A DNA stretch of 50,246 nucleotides from Gammaproteobacteria bacterium UBA7803 (GTDB lineage: Bacteria; Pseudomonadota; Gammaproteobacteria; Pseudomonadales; Azotimanducaceae). Positions 34,083 through 42,395 of the stretch are shown piece by piece. Both the position numbers and the translations under genes were made by a program. Position 1 is the stretch's first letter, and each line of letters begins with the position of its first letter. Where the stretch lies: contig DLCH01000006.1 in the NCBI GenBank assembly GCA_002480525.1, forward strand, positions 206,481 through 256,726, read 5' to 3'. The notes beneath the pieces are model-generated. The model made no database searches, was not told the DNA's origin, and saw only the letters and a program-made list of their open reading frames with translations.

Positions 34083-37000
34083 TCAGCCCGCGTAGGTCAG
34101 CCTGACGCGCTCGTCGCCGAACTCGGAACGCAGCCGCGCCAGCAGATCGTCGCTCGGCCGGACGTGCCAGTCCGGTCCCAGGGTGATCCGGCCCCGGGCG
34201 CCCGCCTCCCCGTCTCCGGCCTGGTAGAGCACGGCCACCGGGCAGCCCGCGCCGTCGTGCCGGTGCGGCTCGAGGCAGCTCTTCAGCCGGGCCGGCAGGT
34301 CCGGCGTGACCGCGTCCATGCACAGGTCGAGCAGCACGCCCCGGGAGAACCGGGCCCGCGCCTCGTCCATGGTGAACACCTTCTCGACCCGCAGCTTCGG
34401 CTCGCCGGTGTAGTCGTCGGGCTGCACTTCGCCCTCGAACAGCAGGATCGCGTCCTTGGCGATCTTGCTGCGGTAGTTGTCGAAGGCCTCGGTGAACACG
34501 GAAGCCTCCATGCGCGCGCTGCGGTCGTCGATCACCACGAAGCACAGGTCGCCGCCGCGCCGGCTGCGCATCACCCGCATCGACACCACCAGCCCGGCGA
34601 CGAGCTGGTTGCCCTTCTCCGGGCGCAGGCCGGCGATGTCGCTGGCACAGATCTGGGTGATGTCCGGCAGGTACTCCTCGATCGGGTGACCGGTGAGATA
34701 GAGCCCGAGGGTCTCCTTCTCGCCCTCCAGGCGCTCGCGCCGGGACAGCGGCTGCACCGCCATCCGGGATGGCGGCGGCGGCGGTGGCGCCTCGACGCCG
34801 CCGAACATGTCCGTCATGCCCAGCGCCGCGTCCCGGGCGGCCTGCTCGGCGCTCTGCAGGGCATCCGGCAGCTCCGCGGCGAGCCGGGACCTGACCAGGT
34901 CGATGTGCTCGTCGCCGTCCCCGCCCGCCAGCTCGTCCATGGCCCCCGAGCGGATCAGCGCCTCCAGCACCCGGCGGTTGGCGCGCTTGGCGTCCACCCG
35001 GCGGCAGAAGTCCGCCAGGCTGACGAAGGGGCCGTCGGCCTCCCGCGCCGCGACAAGGGCCTCCACGGGGCCTTCCCCCACGCCCCGGACCGCGCCGAGA
35101 CCGTAGATCACCCGTCGATCCCGCCCGGTGAAGCGGTACTGACTGTGGTTGACGCTCGGCGGCGTCAGCTCCAGCCCCATGCGACGGACCTCGTCCACCA
35201 GGGTGACGACCTTGTCGATGTTCTGCATGTCCGCCGACAGGGTCGCGGCCATGAACTCCGCCGGATAGTGCGCCTTCAGCCACGCCGTCTGGAACGACAC
35301 CAGCGCGTAGGTGGCGCTGTGGGACTTGTTGAAGGCGTAGCCGGAGAACTTCTCCATCAGGTCGAAGATGTCGTTGGCGAGCTGCTCGTCCACGCCGCGC
35401 TCGCGGCAGCCGTCGAGGAACTCGGCCCGCACCTTGGCCATCTCCTCGGGCTTCTTCTTGCCCATGGCCCGGCGCAGCAGGTCGGCCTGGCCGAGGCTGA
35501 AGCCGGCCAGCACCTGGGCGGACTGCATCACCTGCTCCTGATAGAGCATGACCCCGTAGGTGGTGGACAGCACCGGCTCCATGGCCGGATGGGGATAGTC
35601 GACCCGCTTGCGGCCGTGCTTGCGGTCGATGTAGTCGTCCACGGCCCCGGACTGCAGCGGACCCGGCCGGAACAGCGCCACCAGCGCGATGATGTCGTCG
35701 AAGCGGTCGGGCTTCAGGCGCTTGATCAGATCCTTCATGCCCCGGGATTCGAGCTGGAACACCGCGGTGGTCTCGGCGGCCTTGAGCAGCTCGAAGGTCG
35801 TCGGGTCGTCCAGCGGAATCCGGTCGATCTGGATCGGCGGCTGGTCGGCGCCGCGGTGCTCGTTCACCGCCTGCACCGCCCACTGCACGATGGTCAGCGT
35901 CTTCAGGCCGAGGAAGTCGAACTTCACCAGCCCGGCGCTCTCCACGTCGTCCTTGTCGAACTGGGAGACCAGCCCGCCGGACAGTTCGTCGACGTACAGC
36001 GGCACGAAGTCGGTGAGCGCCGACGGCGCGATGACCACCCCGCCGGCGTGGCGGCCGACGCCGCGGACCACGCCCTCGAGCTTGTAGGCCATCTCCATGA
36101 TCTCGCCGACCTCGTCGTTCTCCTCGATGAACGCGACCAGCTCCTTGCTCTGCTCCACCGCCTTGGTCAGGGTCATGCCGACCTCGAAGGGGATCAGCTT
36201 GGAGAGCTTGTCGGCGAGACCGTAGGGCTTGCCCTGCACCCGGGCCACGTCCCGCACCACGGCCTTGGCCGCCATGGTGCCGAAGGTGATGATCTGGCTG
36301 ACCGCGTCCTGGCCGTAGCGCTCGGAGACGTGGGCGATGACCCGGTCGCGGCCTTCCATGCAGAAGTCGATGTCGAAGTCGGGCATGGACACCCGCTCGG
36401 GATTGAGAAAGCGCTCGAACAGCAGGTCGTAGCGCAACGGGTCCATGTCGGTGATGCCGAGCGCGTAGGCCACCAGCGAGCCGCCGCCGGAGCCCCGGCC
36501 GGGCCCCACCGGAATGTCGTTGCGCTTGGCCCAGCCGATGAACTCCATGACGATCAGGAAGTAGCCGGGGAAACCCATCTGGTTGATGATCCCGAGCTCG
36601 TAGTCCAGCCGCTCCGTGTAGTCGGCCACCGGCAGGGTCAGCTCGCCGAGCTCCTCGAGGCGACGCAGCTTGTCGTCCAGCCCGGCCCTCGCCTCCTGCT
36701 CGAGAAACGCTTCCAGGGACACGCCCTCGGGCACCGGATAGTTCGGCAGGTAGTACTTGCCGAGCGCCACCTGCACGTTGCAGCGCCGGGCGATCTCCAC
36801 CGAGTTGTCCAGCGCCTCGGGCAGGTCGGCGAACAGCTCCGCCATCTCCTCGGCGCTCTTCAGGTACTGCTGCGGGCTGTAGCGGCGTTCCCGGCGCGGA
36901 TCGTCCAGGGTCCGGCCGTCGTGGATGCAGACCCGGGTCTCGTGGGCCTCGAAGTCGTCCTCGGACAGGAAGCAGACGTCGTTGGTCGCCACTACCGGCA

Positions 37001-37568
37001 GGCCGAGCTTCGCCGCCAGCGGCACCGCCAGGGCGATGTGGGATTCCTCACCCTGGCGGCCGGTGCGGGTGAGCTCGAGGTAGTAGCGGTCGGGGAACGC
37101 CCGCGCCCAGTCCGCCGCCAGGCGCTCCGCGCCGGCCTCGTCGCCCTTGAGCAGGAGCTGCCCGACGTCGCCCTCCCGGCCGCCCGACAGCACCAGCAGC
37201 CCGTCGGCGCGCTCGAACAGCTGCTCCCGCGACACGGCGCCGCGCTCCACGCAGCCGACGTAGGCGCCGGACACCAGGGTGAGCAGGTTGCGGTAGCCGG
37301 TGTCGTCCATGGCCATGACGCCGAGGCGGCAGCGCTCCCCGGAATCGGTCAGCACCGGCAGGTCGACGCCGACCAGCGGCTTGATCCCCGCGTCGAGGCA
37401 GGCCCGGTAGTACTTCACCAGCGCGAACAGGTTCGCCCGGTCCGTCAGCGCCAGCGCCGGCATGTCCAGCGCCCGGGCCCGGGCGACCAGCGGCTTGACC
37501 TTGACGATGCTGTCGGCCAGGGAGTACTCGCTGTGCACCCGCAGATGGACGAAGCGCGGCGCCGTCAC
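34083..37568 (-). CDS. dnaE: DNA polymerase III alpha subunit
   Basis: Replicative polymerase. The 1161 residues run from the N-terminal PHP domain (FVHLRVHSEYSLADSI), through the palm with catalytic aspartates in PDFDIDFCMEGRDRVI and the third in the LVKFDFLGLKTL segment, the KKKPEEMAKVRAEFLDG and GYAFNKSHSATYALVSFQTA motifs, helix-hairpin-helix, and the C-terminal OB fold and tau-binding region. The GTG start overlaps the rnhB stop as GTGA, which fixes the N-terminus. Full length and apparently intact. Confidence 0.98.
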   Translation of the reverse strand: MTAPRFVHLRVHSEYSLADSIVKVKPLVARARALDMPALALTDRANLFALVKYYRACLDAGIKPLVGVDLPVLTDSGERCRLGVMAMDDTGYRNLLTLVSGAYVGCVERGAVSREQLFERADGLLVLSGGREGDVGQLLLKGDEAGAERLAADWARAFPDRYYLELTRTGRQGEESHIALAVPLAAKLGLPVVATNDVCFLSEDDFEAHETRVCIHDGRTLDDPRRERRYSPQQYLKSAEEMAELFADLPEALDNSVEIARRCNVQVALGKYYLPNYPVPEGVSLEAFLEQEARAGLDDKLRRLEELGELTLPVADYTERLDYELGIINQMGFPGYFLIVMEFIGWAKRNDIPVGPGRGSGGGSLVAYALGITDMDPLRYDLLFERFLNPERVSMPDFDIDFCMEGRDRVIAHVSERYGQDAVSQIITFGTMAAKAVVRDVARVQGKPYGLADKLSKLIPFEVGMTLTKAVEQSKELVAFIEENDEVGEIMEMAYKLEGVVRGVGRHAGGVVIAPSALTDFVPLYVDELSGGLVSQFDKDDVESAGLVKFDFLGLKTLTIVQWAVQAVNEHRGADQPPIQIDRIPLDDPTTFELLKAAETTAVFQLESRGMKDLIKRLKPDRFDDIIALVALFRPGPLQSGAVDDYIDRKHGRKRVDYPHPAMEPVLSTTYGVMLYQEQVMQSAQVLAGFSLGQADLLRRAMGKKKPEEMAKVRAEFLDGCRERGVDEQLANDIFDLMEKFSGYAFNKSHSATYALVSFQTAWLKAHYPAEFMAATLSADMQNIDKVVTLVDEVRRMGLELTPPSVNHSQYRFTGRDRRVIYGLGAVRGVGEGPVEALVAAREADGPFVSLADFCRRVDAKRANRRVLEALIRSGAMDELAGGDGDEHIDLVRSRLAAELPDALQSAEQAARDAALGMTDMFGGVEAPPPPPPSRMAVQPLSRRERLEGEKETLGLYLTGHPIEEYLPDITQICASDIAGLRPEKGNQLVAGLVVSMRVMRSRRGGDLCFVVIDDRSARMEASVFTEAFDNYRSKIAKDAILLFEGEVQPDDYTGEPKLRVEKVFTMDEARARFSRGVLLDLCMDAVTPDLPARLKSCLEPHRHDGAGCPVAVLYQAGDGEAGARGRITLGPDWHVRPSDDLLARLRSEFGDERVRLTYAG

Positions 37569-38206
37569 GGGAACAGCTCCCCCGGAACCGATGCCGGCCG
37601 GGCCGCCGGTCCGCCGTCCCCGAGCCGCTCGCGCACCGGCGCGAACGAGCGCCGGTGCAGCGGCGTCGGCCCGAGGGTCTCGAGAGCTGCCAGGTGGGCG
37701 GCGGTGCCGTAGCCCTTGTGCTGCTCCAGCCCGTAGCCCGGATAGGTCTCCGCCAGACCGACCATCTCCTCGTCCCGTGCGACCTTGGCGAGAATCGACG
37801 CGGCGCTGATGGCCGCCATCAGGCCGTCGCCGCCGACCAGCGCCACCGCCGGCACCGGCAGAGCGGGCGCCACGTTGCCGTCGACGAACACCAGCTCCGG
37901 CGGGGTCGCCAGGGCGGCGACGGCCCGCTGCATGGCCAGCAGGCTGGCCCGGAGGATGTTGAGGGTGTCGATCTCGGCGACTTCCGCCCGGCCGAGGCTC
38001 CAGGCCAGCGCCCGCTCGCGGATCTCCGCGGCAAGGTCACTCCGGCGCGCGGCGTTGAGCCGCTTGGAGTCCTTCAGCCCGGCGACCGGCTGGGCCGGAT
38101 CGAGGATGACCGCCGCCGCCAGAACCGGGCCCGCCAGTGGCCCGCGGCCGACCTCGTCTACCCCCGCCGTCAGTCGCGGCAATGGACGATCTTCGAACAG
38201 CCTCAT
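37565..38206 (-). CDS. rnhB: Ribonuclease HII
   Basis: Removes ribonucleotides from DNA and RNA primers. The 213 residues show the active-site motifs GVDEVGRGPLAGPV (DE pair at 17-18), LKDSKRL, VFVDGN and AAISAASILAKVARDE, and the ending HKGYGTAAHLAAL plus HRRSFAPV. Start and stop overlap neighbours (ATGA with lpxB, GTGA with dnaE), so it is tightly coupled in the lpxB-rnhB-dnaE run. Confidence 0.97.
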   Translation of the reverse strand: MRLFEDRPLPRLTAGVDEVGRGPLAGPVLAAAVILDPAQPVAGLKDSKRLNAARRSDLAAEIRERALAWSLGRAEVAEIDTLNILRASLLAMQRAVAALATPPELVFVDGNVAPALPVPAVALVGGDGLMAAISAASILAKVARDEEMVGLAETYPGYGLEQHKGYGTAAHLAALETLGPTPLHRRSFAPVRERLGDGGPAARPASVPGELFP

Positions 38207-39378
38207 GAACTTGGCGGCGTATCCTCTTGATTGACAAGGAATGTCGAAACGGCATCAGCGGCGCCGGCGTCGGCGTCCCGCCGCAGCAGCCCGTGCAGGC
38301 GCGCGAATGCCTGCAGATATTCAGGATCGCTGCGGGATTTGTCCAGTTCGGCGAGCAGCGTCGTGGCCAGCGCCGCCGGCGTCGCCTCGTCCTGGAGCAG
38401 CTCGGGCACCAGCCGGCGGCCGGCCAGGATGTTCGGCAGCGCCACGTGGGGGGTGCGCAGCAGGCCACGCACCAGGCGGTAGGTGAGCGCGCCGAGCCGA
38501 TAGCTCACCACCATCGGCCGGCGCAGCAGCATCGCTTCGAGGGTGCTGGTGCCGGACTTCACCAGGGCGGCGTCACAGGCCGTGAGCGCCTCGCGGGCGT
38601 CGCCCTGGTAGGTGGTCAGCGGCAGCGCCGGCCGGGCCGCCAGCGCCGCCCGGAGCCAGCCGTCGATGGCCGGCCGGACGCAGGGCACGACGAAGCGGCA
38701 GCCGGGACGCTCCGCGGCGATGCGCTCGGCGGCGTCGAGGAACACAGGCCCCATCAGACGCACCTCGGACATGCGGCTGCCGGGCAGCAGCGCGATCACC
38801 GTGGCCTCCGCCGGCAGCGCCAGCCGCTGCCGCGCGGCGAGACGCCCGGCAGCGCCGCCGTCGTCCGGCGCGATGGCGTCCGCCAGCGGATGGCCGACGT
38901 ACACCGCCCGCACCGGCGTGCCGCGGTACAGCTCGGGCTCGAAGGGATACAGGGTCAGCAGCATGTCGGCCGCCCGGGCGATGCGGCGGATGCGCCCGCG
39001 CCGCCAGGCGTACACCGACGGGCTGACGTAGTGCACCGTCGGGATGCCGCGCCGTTTCAGGCGCCGCTCGAGCAGCAGGTTGAAGACGTTGAAGTCGACG
39101 CCGACGAACACCGCCGGCTGCTCCGCGTCGAACCGCCGGATGAGGTGCCGCAGCAGCCGCAGCAGCGCCGGCAGGCGGCGGATTGGGTCGACGAAGCCGT
39201 TGACTGCCAGCTCGTCCATGCCGGCCAGGCTCTCGAGCCCCTCGGCGGCCATGCCGGGGCCGCCGACGCCGACGAAGCGGACGTCGCCGTGGCGGGCCTT
39301 CAGGGCGGCCATCAGGCCGCGGCCGAGATTGTCGCCGGACGCTTCTCCGGCCAGGATCCCGATGGTCGCCGGCTTCAC
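38203..39378 (-). CDS. lpxB: Lipid-A-disaccharide synthase
   Basis: Joins UDP-2,3-diacylglucosamine and lipid X to form the lipid A disaccharide. The 391 residues are a GT-B (GT19) enzyme: IGILAGEASGDNLGRGLM at the N-terminus, FVGVGGPGMAAEG, VGVDFNVFNL, HYVSPSVYAWRRGR, PFEPELY, ALLPGSRMSEV and LVKSGTSTLEAMLL. The GTG start overlaps the lpxA stop. It is a peripheral inner-membrane protein. Confidence 0.97.
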   Translation of the reverse strand: MKPATIGILAGEASGDNLGRGLMAALKARHGDVRFVGVGGPGMAAEGLESLAGMDELAVNGFVDPIRRLPALLRLLRHLIRRFDAEQPAVFVGVDFNVFNLLLERRLKRRGIPTVHYVSPSVYAWRRGRIRRIARAADMLLTLYPFEPELYRGTPVRAVYVGHPLADAIAPDDGGAAGRLAARQRLALPAEATVIALLPGSRMSEVRLMGPVFLDAAERIAAERPGCRFVVPCVRPAIDGWLRAALAARPALPLTTYQGDAREALTACDAALVKSGTSTLEAMLLRRPMVVSYRLGALTYRLVRGLLRTPHVALPNILAGRRLVPELLQDEATPAALATTLLAELDKSRSDPEYLQAFARLHGLLRRDADAGAADAVSTFLVNQEDTPPSS

Positions 39379-40172
39379 GCCTCGTCGCCGCGGCGTCCGC
39401 GCGGCCGCACGATGCCCCAGCGGGAGCCCCGCACGTCGTCCACGAAGCGTGCCACTTCGGGTACCTGCCCGGCGACGTCGGCCAGGCGGTCGCAGGCCTC
39501 CTCGGCCTTCAAACCGGACCGGTAGACCACCTTGTAGGCGTCACGAATGTGGCGCAGCACGTCGGCCTCGAACCCCCGCCGGCGCAGCCCCTCGAGGTTC
39601 AGGCCCACCGCCGTGGCCGGGTTGCCGGCCGCGGTGAGGTAGGACGGCACGTCCTTGATGACCAGGCTCATGGCCGCCACGTGGGCGTACGCGCCGACGC
39701 GCCGGAACTGGGCGACGCCGGCATAGCCGCCGAAGTTGGCGTAGTCGCCGACGTGCACGTGGCCGGACACCGCCGCGTAGTTGGCCAGGATCACGTGGTC
39801 GCCGATCACGCAGTCGTGGGCGACGTGGACGTAGGGCATCAGCAGGCAGTGGCTGCCGATCACCGTGCGTCCGGCGTCCTTGGTCGTGCCCCGGTGAATG
39901 TTGACGCCTTCCCGGAAGGTGTTGAAGTCGCCGATCTCGAGGGTCGTCGGCTCGCCGTCGTAGCTCAGGTCCGACGTGTCCTCACCGATGCTGGCGAACT
40001 GGAAGATGCGGTTGCCGCGCCCGACCCGCGTGGGTCCCTTGAGCACCACGTGGGAGGCGATCCGGCAGTCGTCGCCGATCTCCACGTCCGGGCCGATGAG
40101 CGTCCAGGGCCCGACGGCGACGTTGTTCCCCAGCCGGGCGGTGGGATCGATGATGGCGCGCGGATCGATCAC
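39375..40172 (-). CDS. lpxA: UDP-N-acetylglucosamine acyltransferase
   Basis: First step of lipid A synthesis: moves a 3-hydroxyacyl chain from ACP to UDP-GlcNAc O3. The 265 residues are a left-handed beta helix of hexapeptide repeats (VAVGPWTLIGPDVEIGDD and on) with the catalytic histidine in VHVAHDCVIGDHVILANY, and the C-terminal helical bundle (LRRRGFEADVLRHIRDAYKV). The start is GTG at 40172, 13 bases after fabZ. Confidence 0.97.
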   Translation of the reverse strand: MIDPRAIIDPTARLGNNVAVGPWTLIGPDVEIGDDCRIASHVVLKGPTRVGRGNRIFQFASIGEDTSDLSYDGEPTTLEIGDFNTFREGVNIHRGTTKDAGRTVIGSHCLLMPYVHVAHDCVIGDHVILANYAAVSGHVHVGDYANFGGYAGVAQFRRVGAYAHVAAMSLVIKDVPSYLTAAGNPATAVGLNLEGLRRRGFEADVLRHIRDAYKVVYRSGLKAEEACDRLADVAGQVPEVARFVDDVRGSRWGIVRPRGRRGDEA

Positions 40173-40185
40173 TCGATGCTCCTGC

Positions 40186-40623
40186 TCAGATCTCCCGCTC
40201 CATGCAGGTGATCTCGGACGTGCAGGCCAGATCCTCGTCGACGAAGGCCTGGCACTCGAACTTCATCACCCCGCGCCGGTCGGCGAGCAGGCGGCTTTCC
40301 ATCACGAGCTGGTCGCCGGGGACCACCGGCCGCTTGAAGCGGGTGCGGTCGGTGCCGGCCAGGTAGTAGGTGAACCCGTCCGCCGGACGCCGCTGCTTGG
40401 TCTCGAACGCCAGCACCCCGGAGAGCTGGGCCATCGCCTCGATGATGAGCACGCCGGGCATGATCGGGTGGCCGGGGAAGTGGCCGTTGAAGAACTCCTC
40501 GTTGATGGTGACGTTCTTGTAGCCGCGGATCCGGGACCCGGGCTCCACCTCGACGACCCGGTCCACCAGCAGGAACGGATAACGGTGCGGCAGGAACTCG
40601 AACAGCTCGTTGATGTATTTCAT
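40186..40623 (-). CDS. fabZ: 3-hydroxyacyl-ACP dehydratase FabZ
   Basis: Dehydrates 3-hydroxyacyl-ACP in fatty acid elongation and competes with LpxA/LpxD for hydroxyacyl-ACP. The 145 residues have the hot-dog fold signature NGHFPGHPIMPGVLIIEAMA with catalytic H48 and E62, and LPHRYPFLLVDRV at the start. Its place between lpxD and lpxA is the standard one. Confidence 0.97.
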   Translation of the reverse strand: MKYINELFEFLPHRYPFLLVDRVVEVEPGSRIRGYKNVTINEEFFNGHFPGHPIMPGVLIIEAMAQLSGVLAFETKQRRPADGFTYYLAGTDRTRFKRPVVPGDQLVMESRLLADRRGVMKFECQAFVDEDLACTSEITCMEREI

Positions 40624-40665
40624 GTCGTTTCTCGTGGGGCCGGCGGTCGGTTCGGGCCTGCAGCC

Positions 40666-41709
40666 CTAGTCGAGCCGGCCGAGCGCTTTTTCCAGCCGCG
40701 CGACCCGGCGACTCAGTTCGTCGAGCCGGTTGAAGCGCAGCGCATTCCGTTTCCACTGGCGGCTCGGGCCGTGCAGCACGCCGCCGGAGTACAGACCGGG
40801 CTCGGTGATCGACGCCGACACGTGGGTCATGCCGCTCACCACCGCGCGGTCGCAGATCTCGATGGGCCCGTCACCGCCCACGCCGACGCCGCCGGCGAGC
40901 ACCACGTGCCGGCCGATGCGGGTGCTGCCGACGATGCCGACGCAGCCGCAGATCACGCTGTGGGCGCCGATCCGGCAGTTGTGGCCGATCTGCACCTGGT
41001 TGTCGATCTTCACGCCGTCCTCGATGACCGTGTCGTCGAGGGCGCCGCGGTCGATGGCGCTGCACGCCCCGATGCTGACGTCCGCGCCGATGCTCACCCC
41101 ACCGAGCTGGGCGATCGCTTCGAGCCGGCCGTCCTCCGCCGGCGTGAAGCCGAAGCCGTCCGAGCCGATCACCGCGCCGCTGTGGATCACGCAGCGCGGA
41201 CCGAGGCGCACGCGGTCGTAGAGCACCGCGTTGGCCATGATCCGGCCGCCCTCGCCGACCTCGCACTCCGCGCCGACCACGGCGTTGGGATGGATCCACA
41301 CGCCGTCGCCGATGCGGCTGCCCTCGCCCACCACCGCGCCGGCGCCGATCCGCACGTCGGCGCCGATCACGGCAGATCCGGCGATCACCGCAGACGGATG
41401 CACGCCGGCATCGAGCGCCGGCTCCCGGGCGAAGAGCCGGGTGGCGCGGGCATAGGTCAGATAGGGATTGGCGACCACCAGGGCCGCGCCGTCACGACCG
41501 TCGAGATCCCGCTCGGCGAGAATGACCGCGCCCGCCCGCGTGTCGGCGAGCTGGTCGCGGTAGGTCGGACTCGACAGGTGCGAAAGATCGCCGGGGCCGG
41601 CGGACGCCAGGCTGCCGACGCCGGTGATGGGCAGGTCGGGGTCCCCGACCAGGCGGGCCGACAGCACTTCAGCCAGCTCGCCGAGCGTGAAGGTCACCTC
41701 GCCGTTCAT
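40666..41709 (-). CDS. lpxD: UDP-3-O-(3-hydroxyacyl)glucosamine N-acyltransferase
   Basis: Third step of lipid A synthesis. The 347 residues have an N-terminal uridine-binding domain (FTLGELAEVLSARLVGDP, SHLSSPTYRDQL), a long hexapeptide left-handed helix, the catalytic histidine in QIGHNCRIGAHSVI, and a C-terminal helix (RFNRLDELSRRVARLEKAL). It begins 80 bases after skp. Confidence 0.97.
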   Translation of the reverse strand: MNGEVTFTLGELAEVLSARLVGDPDLPITGVGSLASAGPGDLSHLSSPTYRDQLADTRAGAVILAERDLDGRDGAALVVANPYLTYARATRLFAREPALDAGVHPSAVIAGSAVIGADVRIGAGAVVGEGSRIGDGVWIHPNAVVGAECEVGEGGRIMANAVLYDRVRLGPRCVIHSGAVIGSDGFGFTPAEDGRLEAIAQLGGVSIGADVSIGACSAIDRGALDDTVIEDGVKIDNQVQIGHNCRIGAHSVICGCVGIVGSTRIGRHVVLAGGVGVGGDGPIEICDRAVVSGMTHVSASITEPGLYSGGVLHGPSRQWKRNALRFNRLDELSRRVARLEKALGRLD

Positions 41710-41789
41710 CGCGTTCCTGTTGCTCGCCGGTCGCGCCCGTCAGCGGCGGCCCCCTCACCCGGCGGCGAGGGGTCGCCCGACACCTGGGC

Positions 41790-42311
41790 TCAGCGCGCGG
41801 CCGCGCGCTTCTCGTTGAGCTTTTCCGTCACCTTGCGGGTGATGTCGTGCTTGGAGTTGGCATACAGCAGGTTGCCGCGCTGCAGGATCAGATCGTAGCC
41901 TTCCAGCTCGATCAGGTCCTGGAGGACGGCGTCGATCTTCGGCGCCATCTGCTGCAGCAGATCCTGGCGGCGATCCTGCACGTCCTTCTGCAGCTTGTTC
42001 ACCAGGAACTGGTACTCGATCTGCTTGTCCTCGATCTCCTTCTGGCGCCTGCGCTGCTCCGTCGGGCTCATGACCTCGGCGTCCTTCTGAAGCTGCTCGT
42101 TCAGCGCGCGGATCTCCTGGCCGAGGGCGTTGACCCGGTTCTGGTCGCCTTCCAGGTCCGTCTGGGCACCCTGCATGAGCGCCTGGGCCTCTTCGCTCTC
42201 CAGCAGCGCCCGCTGGGTGTCCAGCACGGCGATCTTGAGCTCGGCGGCGGCGCCCGCGGACGCCAGCAGCAGAGCGGGCACGAGCATGCTATGCAAAAAC
42301 TTCCGAATCAC
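41790..42311 (-). CDS. skp: Periplasmic chaperone Skp/OmpH
   Basis: Trimeric chaperone that holds unfolded outer-membrane proteins for BamA. The 173 residues start with a signal peptide (FLHSMLVPALLLASAGAAA) and the mature protein begins LKIAVLDTQRALLES, a Skp marker, followed by long alpha-helical tentacles rich in Gln, Glu and Arg. GTG start with AAGGAG upstream. It lies after bamA, as in E. coli. Confidence 0.93.
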   Translation of the reverse strand: MIRKFLHSMLVPALLLASAGAAAELKIAVLDTQRALLESEEAQALMQGAQTDLEGDQNRVNALGQEIRALNEQLQKDAEVMSPTEQRRRQKEIEDKQIEYQFLVNKLQKDVQDRRQDLLQQMAPKIDAVLQDLIELEGYDLILQRGNLLYANSKHDITRKVTEKLNEKRAAAR

Positions 42312-42339
42312 AATTCACTCCTTCGCGATGCGTTTTCCG

Positions 42340-42362
42340 CGCGCCGGCCGGCGGCCGGCGCG
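42340..42362 (-). other. Strong stem-loop between bamA and skp
   Basis: CGCGCCGGCC-GCC-GGCCGGCGCG, ten perfect pairs. On the minus strand it is followed by GCGGAAAA rather than T, so it is not a terminator; it may set the relative levels or stability of bamA and skp mRNA segments. Confidence 0.5.
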
Positions 42363-42395
42363 TCTCCCCCCCTGGAAACGGCCGGGGATTCTACC

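Noticed and set aside
34081..35883. Upstream extension of the tilS frame within dnaE
   Set aside because: It is an alternative frame of dnaE, rich in Arg/Gly/Ala with no domain; TilS similarity begins at 34080.
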